Shown here: in pieces, positions 1 to 6,130 of the stretch
How positions within the stretch are numbered: position 1 is the first letter of the stretch
Layout of the letters: each line of letters opens with the position of its first letter
Assembly (NCBI RefSeq): GCF_934643405.1
Contig: NZ_CAKUCL010000320.1
Location: 1-7,248 of the forward strand
Length of the DNA stretch: 7,248 nt
Reading direction: 5' to 3'
Origin: an uncultured Actinoplanes sp.
GTDB taxonomy: Bacteria > Actinomycetota > Actinomycetes > Mycobacteriales > Micromonosporaceae
The notes under the pieces: model-generated
The model's input: the letters and a program-made list of their open reading frames with translations, nothing else
What the model was told of the DNA's origin: nothing
Database searches by the model: none
Translations under genes and position numbers: made by a program

Positions 1-79
1 CCTTTCATCCGTAAATAGTTACGTTTCTGCTGGTCAGCGGCTTGTATCCACTACTTTCACACCGGAGCGCTCTACGAGC

Positions 80-135
80 GGCGCCGAACAGCGTCGAAGA
101 AAACGTTTAAGCAGCTCAATGGCGCCGAACGGCGT
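80..135. repeat. Direct repeat pair in leader, copies at 80-94 and 121-135
   Basis: The 15-base unit GGCGCCGAAC(A/G)GCGT occurs at 80-94 and again at 121-135, with one mismatch and a 41-base period, about four helical turns. The core GGCGCC is itself palindromic, and a perfect palindrome AAACGTTT (101-108) sits between the copies. The pair lies about 110-160 bases upstream of the gene starting at 243, so it could be a tandem operator. That role is inferred only from symmetry and position. Confidence 0.5.
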
Positions 136-172
136 GACCTCTTTACTACGTCGGCTCCCAGACCTCTCATCT

Positions 173-208
173 CTCGCGGGAGCGTTCTCTCACGAGCGTT
201 CACGCGAG
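173..208. repeat. Small inverted repeat with internal direct repeats
   Basis: CTCGCG (173-178) is matched by CGCGAG (203-208). Between and across them GAGCGTTC occurs twice (180-187 and 194-201), 14 bases apart. The structure is 35-70 bases upstream of the start at 243, where a leader structure or regulator site could lie. The arms are only 6 bases, so chance occurrence in high-GC DNA is possible. Confidence 0.3.
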
Positions 209-229
209 GGCTGACCGCTACTCGGTCGC

Positions 230-234
230 AGGAG
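230..234 (+). promoter_or_regulatory. Ribosome binding site selecting the GTG start at 243
   Basis: AGGAG at 230-234 overlaps the upstream GTG candidate at 234, so it cannot serve that codon. It lies 8 bases before the in-frame GTG at 243, which is ideal spacing. The ATG at 294 has only a G-run about 14 bases upstream and is a weaker alternative. Confidence 0.6.
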
Positions 235-242
235 TGTTCCCG

Positions 243-941
243 GTGGCCCACGTAAGGGAGCCAGCTTACGATCGGGGGGTGCGGCCGATCGATATGCGTG
301 AGTTCACTGCTGGTGTGACATGGTGGCGGACGAAGACTGACTGGCCGGCAGATTTTCACAATCGTGACTATCCGGTGATGGCTGCGGAGAACCCGAACGG
401 TCGGTTCGATGCTGTGTGGTGGGCCAACGTGCAGCCGCGGCTGACTCGGTGGAATGCATTTCGGCCGGCTCCTCGGTCCGTCGTCGCTGCGAATGTGGCG
501 GCTCAGGCAGACGCGTTGGCTCAGGCGTGGAAGTCTTCCTGCGAACCGCATCGGGACGCCGATATCTCCGCCCCTGAGGTGACCTGGGAGGCGGTGCGCG
601 CCTTTCCGGACGTGGTGGCCACCCTGAAGCCAACCCGGAGTCCGGTCTTCACGTCGAAGCTCTGCCACTTCTTGCTGCCCAAAGTGTTCCCGGTTATCGA
701 TGGCCTCGCTGTCGGCGGGCTGTCGTTTACCTACGAGCGGTACTTCAACGTAGTCAAAGGCAGTTGGGAGGCGACCGACCCCGATACACGGAAAGCCTTG
801 ATCGCTGAAATGACACGGCTTGTGGAGCAGTTGGACCGGCCGCTGGAACCGACATTTCCGCTGGTTACCAAGATCGTCGAGCTGGCCCTAATCGGCCGAC
901 GCCATGGCGAACCTGGCCATGACGACTCTGCTGCGGCCTGA
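243..941 (+). CDS. Uncharacterised actinobacterial protein with IS-derived C-terminal tail
   Basis: I do not recognise a named family. The GTG at 243 gives 232 residues; an ATG at 294 would give 215. The protein looks soluble, with no signal peptide or membrane segment. It is tryptophan-rich near the N-terminus (a TWW motif and a VWW motif about 30 residues later). A conserved-looking core at about 133-156 contains SPVFTSK, then CHF, then P-K-VFPVID, resembling the SK..HF..P..FP..D signature I associate with small helical hypothetical proteins. The C-terminal helix ends VELALIGRRH. The last eleven residues (906-938, GEPGHDDSAAA) are encoded antisense to an IS110 transposase remnant, so the natural C-terminus was probably replaced when the element landed. 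Codons are less GC-biased than in the genes to the right, suggesting a different origin. It is probably still expressed; function unknown. Confidence 0.7.
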   Translation: MAHVREPAYDRGVRPIDMREFTAGVTWWRTKTDWPADFHNRDYPVMAAENPNGRFDAVWWANVQPRLTRWNAFRPAPRSVVAANVAAQADALAQAWKSSCEPHRDADISAPEVTWEAVRAFPDVVATLKPTRSPVFTSKLCHFLLPKVFPVIDGLAVGGLSFTYERYFNVVKGSWEATDPDTRKALIAEMTRLVEQLDRPLEPTFPLVTKIVELALIGRRHGEPGHDDSAAA

Positions 942-1235
942 GGCTTTCGTGACCGGGGCTGGTCGCGGCGTAGTTCTCGCGCGCCCTCGCGCTGCGGTAG
1001 TGACCCGGGTCATCGCCGAACTCGGCCAGCAGCCTCGCTCCTGTGACCAGCCCGATGCCAGGCTGGATCGGTAGATGTTCGCCTGCGGATGGGCGCTGAA
1101 GTGCGCCTCGAACTGCTGCTCCAGCTGCTTGATTTGCGTGTTGAAGACAGCGATCACCGCGCTCAACGCACTGACCATAGACGCGTAGGCCTCGAGCAAG
1201 TCTGGCGATGCCGAAAAGACGACGTGGAGCGAACC
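906..1235 (-). pseudogene. IS110-family transposase remnant, frameshifted
   Basis: Read on the - strand, the peptide LLEAYASMVSALSAV...FNTQIKQLEQQF...HPQANIYRS begins near 1235. The reading shifts frame near 1060 into GIGLVTGARLLAEFGDDPGHY...NYAATS, then shifts back near 960 into APVTKASGRSRVVMARF. In order this matches the coiled stretch and transposase_20 region of IS110-family (DEDD-type) transposases: the 'HPDA-I-SLPG-G...GARLLAEFGDDP-RY' block, then 'TSPVT-ASGK--VV-AR'. The N-terminal RuvC-like catalytic part and the rest of the C-terminus are missing, so the element is dead. The low-coordinate end meets the 3' end of the gene at 243-941. The other end meets an IS1380 remnant in opposite orientation. 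Limits are approximate, about 20 bases either way. Confidence 0.85.
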
Positions 1236-1290
1236 GGCACCGGACACCTGCTGAACACGGCACCGTCGCACTGGGCGGAATCGCCGTCCT

Positions 1291-1563
1291 CGGCGTACCG
1301 ACAGACCGCCTCTGATGGGAAAGGACACCGGTTTTGGCCGATTCGCCTCCCGGGTGTTCGCGATCAACCAGGCCTGGCTCCAACTCGCGCTGACCTGCAT
1401 CGACTTGCTCGCCTGGACACCAGCCCTGCTCCTGGACGGCACCCTCGCCAAGGCCGAGCCCGAGAAATTGCGCTACCGGCTGCTGCATGTCGCCGTCCGG
1501 ATCGCCCGCACCGCACGCCGCACCGGGCTGGCCATCGCCGAGCTACCCCGACCAGCCGCCTGA
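1291..1563 (+). pseudogene. IS1380-family transposase, C-terminal remnant
   Basis: An open + frame ending in TGA at 1561-1563 contains KDTGFGRF, then AINQAWLQLAL, DLLAW, LLLDGTLAKAEPEKLRY, RLLHVAVRIAR. This is the characteristic C-terminal block of IS1380-family DDE transposases (R-GKDTGL-r-P...N-aWL...aDLLaW...LaKAEPK-LRYRLLHvAaR). Only about 90 of the roughly 450 residues usual for the family remain; an ATG at 1315 is internal to the motif and not a real start. The upstream junction with the IS110 remnant is near 1240-1290. No complete inverted repeat could be identified, so this is a truncated copy, not a functional element. Confidence 0.88.
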
Positions 1564-1599
1564 CCCCGCTCCCGCACCCCGACAAACGCTCCGGAGGAA

Positions 1600-1616
1600 C
1601 CCGGCCCCGCGCCGGG
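1600..1616 (+). terminator. GC-rich hairpin after the IS1380 remnant
   Basis: CCCGGC (1600-1605) pairs with GCCGGG (1611-1616) around a 5-base loop, 37 bases after the transposase remnant's stop codon. There is no T-tract, which is common in actinobacterial terminators. It could equally be a leftover of the IS end structure. Confidence 0.35.
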
Positions 1617-1813
1617 CCCTCAACACGCCACACGCGGAACACCAACCAAATCGACCAACGCTGATGGAGTCGACGGCTTAACGAGTAGTCCCGGTAGCCG
1701 TTCTCCTGGCGCGCTGGCTCGGGCAGCAGGCCGACCGGTGGTGGCGCCGGATGGCCCCGGCACTCATCCGACCAGGTCCGCAAGTTCTCCCGATCCGCAT
1801 GCCTCCAGCAGAC

Positions 1814-1834
1814 ACCTTGACGCCACAACAAGGT
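1814..1834 (-). terminator. Weak hairpin downstream of the regulator gene
   Basis: ACCTTG (1814-1819) and CAAGGT (1829-1834) form a 6-bp stem with a 9-base loop, starting 18 bases after the regulator's stop codon on the - strand. Stem strength is modest and no T-run follows, so terminator function is tentative. Confidence 0.25.
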
Positions 1835-1852
1835 CAGCCCCACCGGCCACCG

Positions 1853-2464
1853 TCAAATGAGGCCGGCGGCGCGTGCGCGCATCAGGGCCTCGGTGCGGCT
1901 CGCGGCGCCCATCCGGGCGTAGAGCTGGCGGAGCAGCCGGAACATCATGCGTTCCGAGTAGCCGGCCCGGTCGGCCACGGTGGCGACGCTGCTGCCGCCG
2001 GCCAGCGCCCGGAGCCAGCCGATCTCCTCGGCCGTCGGAGCCGTGCCAGCGTCGTCCGGCGGGGCAGTGCCGGCCTGCGCCGCCAGAGTCCGCACCACGG
2101 CGATCGGCAAGATGCTGCTGCCCCGCGCCACCACCGTCAGGGCCTCCCGCAGTTGCTCGGGTGAGGTGTCCCGGGCCAGCACACCGACCGCTCCGGCGGT
2201 CAGCGCCTGCAGGTGCACGGTCACGCTCGGTTCCTCGACCACGGCAAGCACGATGGTCCCGTTGCGGGCCCCGCACACGTCGGCTAGTAGGGTCCAGTCC
2301 TCCGGCGTCCGGGTGGTGAGCAGCACGATGCGGCGCTCGTCCGTGCGTACCCATGCTAGGAGATCGTCGGGCGCCTCGGCGGCGACGCCGGCGTCGGCCA
2401 GCGCCGCCATGACGCCACGGCGGAACAGCGGAAGCGGATCCGAAACGGCGATGCGGACCAGCAT
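1853..2464 (-). CDS. LuxR/NarL-type regulator with atypical receiver domain
   Basis: This 203-residue DNA-binding transcription regulator has the size and layout of NarL/FixJ response regulators. Residues 1-118 are receiver-like: IAVSDPLPLFRRGVMAAL at the start, a VLL strand at 47-49 and GVLARDTSPEQL near 94-105. Residues about 140-203 form the LuxR helix-turn-helix, with APTAEE, SSVATVADRAGYSERMM and the ending SRTEALMRARAAGLI. After the VLL strand the usual phospho-acceptor Asp is Thr50, and the usual Lys of the GYLLKD motif is Arg98. Phosphorylation by a histidine kinase is therefore unlikely, and none is encoded nearby. It may respond to a ligand, protein contact or its own level (inference). 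The ATG has a GGAGG (2476-2480) 11 bases upstream. It is transcribed away from the membrane peptide gene at 2677 and lies downstream of, but separated from, the STAND operon on the same strand. Confidence 0.88.
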   Translation of the reverse strand: MLVRIAVSDPLPLFRRGVMAALADAGVAAEAPDDLLAWVRTDERRIVLLTTRTPEDWTLLADVCGARNGTIVLAVVEEPSVTVHLQALTAGAVGVLARDTSPEQLREALTVVARGSSILPIAVVRTLAAQAGTAPPDDAGTAPTAEEIGWLRALAGGSSVATVADRAGYSERMMFRLLRQLYARMGAASRTEALMRARAAGLI

Positions 2465-2475
2465 CGATGCGCGAT

Positions 2476-2480
2476 CCTCC
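2476..2480 (-). promoter_or_regulatory. Ribosome binding site of the LuxR-type gene
   Basis: The - strand reads GGAGG here, followed by an 11-base spacer and the ATG at 2464-2462. The spacing is a little long, but it is the only clear Shine-Dalgarno match and supports this start, which also gives the expected receiver-domain N-terminus. Confidence 0.6.
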
Positions 2481-2627
2481 GGGAGTCGGGTCGGGCCGGG
2501 TGCGCCTGATCTTCACCCATGGCCGTGCCTGGAGCCACCACCGTACGCGGCGTGCCGCCGCCCAGCAGTTCCTGGTTGTGCCCGCACTGATGCGTCATAG
2601 ACCCGCGCGCGTCCGCGCTCCTAGCGT

Positions 2628-2659
2628 CGGATTCCGGAGGGCCGGGCGGGCGGAATCCG
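2628..2659. repeat. Inverted repeat CGGATTCCG / CGGAATCCG
   Basis: The arms at 2628-2636 and 2651-2659 are perfect 9-base reverse complements, separated by a 14-base G-rich loop. The repeat ends 3 bases before the ribosome binding site of the membrane peptide gene. It could be an operator (LuxR-type proteins bind dyads) or an mRNA hairpin controlling translation of the peptide. Confidence 0.5.
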
Positions 2660-2662
2660 GCC

Positions 2663-2668
2663 GAGAGG
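2663..2668 (+). promoter_or_regulatory. Ribosome binding site of the small membrane peptide
   Basis: GAGAGG at 2663-2668 with an 8-base spacer precedes the ATG at 2677. This near-ideal arrangement shows that the short gene, rather than the longer open frame extending back to 2467, is the real coding unit. Confidence 0.7.
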
Positions 2669-2676
2669 CGGTCACC

Positions 2677-2820
2677 ATGTTGAACCGGCGCTATCTCGGG
2701 GCTGACCCCACGAAGGGCTCTGGAGATGTCAACAGCAACGTGGTGCGGAACGTCCTCGTCGCCGCCGTTGTCGTAGTGGTCATTCTGCTCGTCGTGCTCG
2801 TCGGTTGTGCCGTGACTTAG
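2677..2820 (+). CDS. 47-residue single-pass membrane peptide
   Basis: The peptide has a polar, basic N-terminal segment (MLNRRYLGADPTKGSGD, then NSNVVRN) followed by a long uninterrupted hydrophobic stretch at residues 26-43 rich in Val, Leu and Ile. It ends GCAVT. This predicts one transmembrane helix, probably N-terminus inside because Arg4, Arg5, Lys13 and Arg24 all precede the helix. Cys44 lies at the end of the helix and does not fit a classical lipobox. I do not recognise a family. The gene is divergent from the LuxR-type regulator and converges on the STAND gene: its TAG (2818-2820) overlaps that gene's stop codon (2817-2819 read on the - strand). The strong ribosome binding site argues that it is real. 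A role in the conflict system (membrane anchor, toxin-like pore, or immunity peptide) is speculation from position; a generic small membrane protein is the alternative. Confidence 0.65.
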   Translation: MLNRRYLGADPTKGSGDVNSNVVRNVLVAAVVVVVILLVVLVGCAVT

Positions 2821-5800
2821 GTAGGGTCGGCCGCCCGCCGGGCCCGGGCCAGAGACGCGGCGTCGGCGTGGCCCTCGAACTGCCGGAGCAGCCGTTGGAC
2901 CCGGCCCACCGCCCCTGGGGCGGACGTGGCGCGCCGGGCGTCCTGGAACGCCCGGCAGGCGTCCTCCACGGAGACGGACGGGTCGTGACCGGCGAAGCCG
3001 AAGAGGGCCACAGCGTGCAAGTCGCGCGTCTCGACGTCGGCGTCGTCCGCCTTGCGCCGTTGTTCGGCCAGGTCACGGGCGAGGCTGAAGGCCCGGCGGG
3101 CCGCATCCCGGTCGTCCTGGTGCACGGCGACCAGCCCGGACAGCACCAGCCCGTACAGGCCCGGCTCCTGGCGGACGGCGAGCGCCGCCGCGGCGGCTGC
3201 TTCCGGCAGGCGGCGACCGATCAGCGAGGCCAGCGCCAGACTCTCGTTGGCGCTGCGATAGAGGGCGCCGCTGTTGCAGCGCAACCCCAGGTCGGCCGCT
3301 TGGCTAGCGGTCTCGACGGCGCCGGCAAGATCGCCGGCATCGACCAGGACCTGGGACTCGGAGTTCAGGCACTGCCCGGCGAGCAGCCAGATCTCCCGCC
3401 CCCGCGCCACCTCGTATCCGGTACGCAACAGCTTGCGCGCCCGATCCGGGTGGCCACGTTGCGCCTCGACCCAGGCGGCGGCCTGGGTCAGGAAGGTCTC
3501 GATCCGGGGGTCCTCGTCGTCCGGGATCCTCGGCAGGAGCCGGCGCCCGGCGGCGCAGTGCCGCAATGCGCTGGACAGCTGCCCCGCTCGGCCCAGACTC
3601 AGGGCCAGCCCCTCGTGTGCGACGAGCCGTTCGTACGGCAGGTGCCAGCGCTGCGTGACGCTGACCGTCCGCAGCGCGTCTCGGTAGCAGGTGATGGCGC
3701 GGCCGATCTCGCCCAGTTCGAAATGCGCCGCGCCGGCGTGGCTCAGGGCGCGGCAGACCGCCGCTTTCCGGTGAGACCGCCGGGCGAGGACCGTGGCCTC
3801 CCGCGCACACCCCAGCGCACTCCGGAATTCTCCGACGTGCTTGTACGCGCGAATGAGAAGCGCCCGGCGCTGGAACTCCCGCTCGAAGTCGGCGAACTCC
3901 GGCAGCCGTTCCAGCATCGGGATCAGCGTGCCGTTCTGCCCCCAGCGCAGCAGGTGCGCGTCCTCGATGGCGGCGATGAGGTCCTCGGCCCTCTCGAACT
4001 GCCCGGCGCAGATGCGCAGGTCGATCTCCATGAAGTCCGGGCGGAGCTGGCCGGCCTCCCGCACCGTGGCCGTTGGCGGCCGCAGCGCGGCGAAGTAGTC
4101 GGCCGCCCGCCGGTAGAGGAACTCCCGCGTCAGTCGTGGGGTCTCGGAGGCGTCGCCCTGGTCGATGGTTTTCAGCACGTACGCCCCGTCCGGATCCCGA
4201 GGCAGGAAGTAGAACGGGCCGTCCCGGCGGGCCAACCGGCGCCGGCAAAGGTCGTTCAGCCGTGCGCCGACGTTCTGTCCGGGTACGAGATCTCGCAGCA
4301 GGTAGCCCACCGCCGAGTGCCGCACCGGCCACCGGTAGATCGCCAGCGCTTGCACGACGCGACGGTCGACCGGGTCCAGTTCCTTGAAAATCCACTCGAT
4401 CAGCTGCCCGGGCAGCGCGGCCGGGTCGATCGGGGCCATCATGCGGACCAGCCAGGCCAGTGTCTGGCCAGGTGAGCCGCGCAGGACGTCGAACGCCAGC
4501 TCGAGCAGCCGGGGGGAGCCGCCGGTCAGCTCGGCGAGCCACTCCTGGTCGTGCCGGTCGGCGTCGGCGAGAACACCGAGACCTTCGCCGTCCAGCCGGT
4601 TCAGAAAGTCGCGGGCATCCTTCGAGGGAAGCCCTTCGCCTATCCGGACCCGCCGGCCCCGGTCGCCGGCCCGGCCTAGCAGGCCGTCCGGGGTCCGCCG
4701 GGTGGCGAGGACGAGTCGTACGCGATGATCGTCGGCGCTGAGCAGGCGGTCGACGATCCGGCCGAGCTCGCGGTCCTGCAATTCGCCGCGGTCGTCGATC
4801 AGCTCCTCGGCGTTGTCCACCAGCACGACGACCTCGGTGCGCTGCAACGTCCGCAGCACGGCGTCCAGCTTGTCGACCATCGGCTGCGAACGCCGCAGGA
4901 CTTCCAGCAACGGCCGGATCGCCTCGGGTTCGACGACCGTCCGGGCCAGCTCCCAGACCAGCGTGCTGGCGTTCACCGGGCGGTGGCCGAGTGCCGGCAG
5001 GTAGACGAACCGCCGTGCAATCACCGGCGAGTCCGGCGTGCCGACGCGGTCCAGCAGCCGGCTGAGCACCCCGGTCTTCCCGATGCCCGCCACCCCGGTC
5101 AGAGCGACCAGCCGGACATTCGCGTCGGTCACGTCCCGTTCCAGGTCGCCGAGCTGCTGAACGCGGTCGCGGAACTCGTTCGGCGGGATCTCGGGCGGTC
5201 GGCCGGCAATGACGACTCCGGCTCGGTCGTCGGGCGCGGCGTCCGGCTCGTACTCCTCCCGGATGCCGTCGCTGACCTCGTCGTCGGCGCGGCTCCGCGC
5301 CGCGGCGGGATCATCGCGGCGGCCCTGTGCCTCCCGGATCCGGCGATCCAGGGCGGCCAGCTCGGCGTCGAACCACCGGCGCGCGGCGGGGCCCGCCTGG
5401 TCGGCGCGACGCCGCAACGACCGGCGCCGGTCGAGCAGGGCGGTCAGCTGATAGTCCGGCGAGGCGAGGTACGCGATCCGTTCCCGCAGGGTCGGCCAGC
5501 CCGCGGCCGCGTCGGTCCGGAGGTCGATGATCGGCGCCTCGGCCAGACGGGACGGCACCGGAAGGCCGAGGTCAGCACGGACCACCGTGACCGGTAGCTC
5601 GCGTGCCCGGATCTGGTCGATCTCGGCCCGGCAGGCATTGTCGTCGACCACACCGGCGGTGAGGACGAACACGACCCCGTCCGCCCCGGTGAACCGGCCG
5701 GCTGCCGTCCTGTCCCGCACGGTGACCGGCAGCCCGGCGAGGGCGTCGCAGACGTCGCGGACGGCGGCCGCACCGTCGCTCGCTCCGGACACCAGGGCCA

Positions 5801-6122
5801 GCACCAGATGGTTAGCCACTGCCTCCTGCTCCGCGGCGGCGGCCGCCGGGTCCGTCAGCTCGGTGTAGATCTGCCGGAATGCCGGCTCGTCCGGCGCCGC
5901 CTCGCACGCCTTCTCGATCAGGGTGAGCAGCCAGCCCTGGGTGGTGGCGCCCCGGACGAGGGCGCGCACATGGGCGCGCGGCCTCGCACCGTGGATCTTG
6001 AACTGGTCGAAGCTGTGCTCCGCCGCGGTCACCAGCTCGTCCATGTCTTCGCCGTCGAATGAGGCGGTCAGGGCGTCCAGAAGTCGAATCTCCTGCGGAC
6101 CACCGAGTCTGATGGCGGACAT
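2817..6122 (-). CDS. EAD1-TIR-like-STAND NTPase-wHTH-TPR conflict-system protein
   Basis: This is a 1101-residue multidomain signalling ATPase. Residues about 8-90 match effector-associated domain 1 (LLDALTASFDGEDMDELV, then VRALVRGATTQGWLLTLI). Residues about 103-222 are TIR-like: a VLALVSG strand, DGVVFVLTAGVVDDNACRAE with Glu167 at the position of the TIR catalytic Glu, and PIIDLR. A charged helical linker follows (228-295). The STAND/NB-ARC-like module has Walker A GVAGIGKT (343-350), Walker B VVVLVDNAEE with Asp436, a sensor strand LVLATRR (470-476) and the GGSP motif (534-537). Residues about 571-655 form a winged helix, and about 700-1080 are TPR-like helical repeats likely to be the sensor. 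By family logic, nucleotide-driven switching or oligomerisation activates effectors. The gene starts 8 bases after the protease gene and is probably translationally coupled to it, as no good ribosome binding site is visible. The protein is cytoplasmic. Whether the TIR-like part is an active NADase is open. Confidence 0.88.
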   Translation of the reverse strand: MSAIRLGGPQEIRLLDALTASFDGEDMDELVTAAEHSFDQFKIHGARPRAHVRALVRGATTQGWLLTLIEKACEAAPDEPAFRQIYTELTDPAAAAAEQEAVANHLVLALVSGASDGAAAVRDVCDALAGLPVTVRDRTAAGRFTGADGVVFVLTAGVVDDNACRAEIDQIRARELPVTVVRADLGLPVPSRLAEAPIIDLRTDAAAGWPTLRERIAYLASPDYQLTALLDRRRSLRRRADQAGPAARRWFDAELAALDRRIREAQGRRDDPAAARSRADDEVSDGIREEYEPDAAPDDRAGVVIAGRPPEIPPNEFRDRVQQLGDLERDVTDANVRLVALTGVAGIGKTGVLSRLLDRVGTPDSPVIARRFVYLPALGHRPVNASTLVWELARTVVEPEAIRPLLEVLRRSQPMVDKLDAVLRTLQRTEVVVLVDNAEELIDDRGELQDRELGRIVDRLLSADDHRVRLVLATRRTPDGLLGRAGDRGRRVRIGEGLPSKDARDFLNRLDGEGLGVLADADRHDQEWLAELTGGSPRLLELAFDVLRGSPGQTLAWLVRMMAPIDPAALPGQLIEWIFKELDPVDRRVVQALAIYRWPVRHSAVGYLLRDLVPGQNVGARLNDLCRRRLARRDGPFYFLPRDPDGAYVLKTIDQGDASETPRLTREFLYRRAADYFAALRPPTATVREAGQLRPDFMEIDLRICAGQFERAEDLIAAIEDAHLLRWGQNGTLIPMLERLPEFADFEREFQRRALLIRAYKHVGEFRSALGCAREATVLARRSHRKAAVCRALSHAGAAHFELGEIGRAITCYRDALRTVSVTQRWHLPYERLVAHEGLALSLGRAGQLSSALRHCAAGRRLLPRIPDDEDPRIETFLTQAAAWVEAQRGHPDRARKLLRTGYEVARGREIWLLAGQCLNSESQVLVDAGDLAGAVETASQAADLGLRCNSGALYRSANESLALASLIGRRLPEAAAAAALAVRQEPGLYGLVLSGLVAVHQDDRDAARRAFSLARDLAEQRRKADDADVETRDLHAVALFGFAGHDPSVSVEDACRAFQDARRATSAPGAVGRVQRLLRQFEGHADAASLARARRAADPT

Positions 6123-6130
6123 GGCGCCGG

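Larger units (their letters stand above)
1564..1852. other. Non-coding stretch, probable IS-flank debris
   Basis: I see no supported gene in these 289 bases. Reading frames cross on both strands, but none has a convincing start with a ribosome binding site or a family motif. The left part is presumably the downstream flank of the IS1380 remnant. The right end holds a 6-bp hairpin just beyond the stop codon of the regulator gene at 1853. A - strand frame around 1660-1843 could be a decayed gene, but I cannot name it. Confidence 0.5.
2465..2676. promoter_or_regulatory. Divergent intergenic control region
   Basis: These 212 bases separate the divergent starts of the LuxR-type regulator (-) and the membrane peptide gene (+), so at least two promoters must lie here or overlap the genes. 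I see no strong consensus. For the + strand, TTGTGC at 2576-2581 with TAGACC at 2598-2603 (16-base spacing) is a weak -35/-10 candidate. An inverted repeat at 2628-2659 lies downstream of it. Autoregulation by the adjacent regulator is plausible, as is common for divergent pairs, but not shown. Confidence 0.4.

Noticed and set aside
1..229. Possible partial gene, tRNA or CRISPR-like array in the leader
   Set aside because: No frame shows a recognisable protein end and no tRNA fold was found. The repeats are only two copies and too close to be a CRISPR array.
72..668. 198-codon open frame on the - strand over the first gene
   Set aside because: It has no ribosome binding site or family signature, and the opposite strand carries the protein-like sequence with a good start signal.
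1364..1843. 159-codon - strand frame between the IS1380 remnant and the regulator
   Set aside because: Its 3' half is antisense to the IS1380 transposase remnant, and its first part matches no family I can name; no start signal seen.
1764..2516. 250-codon - strand frame overlapping the LuxR-type gene
   Set aside because: It is an alternate frame of the regulator gene, with Arg/Gly/His-rich low complexity. The regulator frame has clear receiver-like and LuxR domains.
2467..2676. N-terminal extension of the membrane peptide back to an ATG at 2467
   Set aside because: The ribosome binding site at 2663-2668 points to the ATG at 2677. The extension is Arg-rich, lies in the divergent control region and has no plausible start signal.
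2805..4475. 556-codon open frame on the + strand
   Set aside because: It is antisense to the STAND gene, whose domains are clear. Long shadow frames are expected in very high-GC coding DNA, and this one has no family motifs and low-complexity, Arg/Gly/Pro/Gln-rich content.
4725..5597. 290-codon open frame on the + strand
   Set aside because: Antisense to the TIR-like/STAND region. No recognisable motifs; composition typical of a GC shadow.
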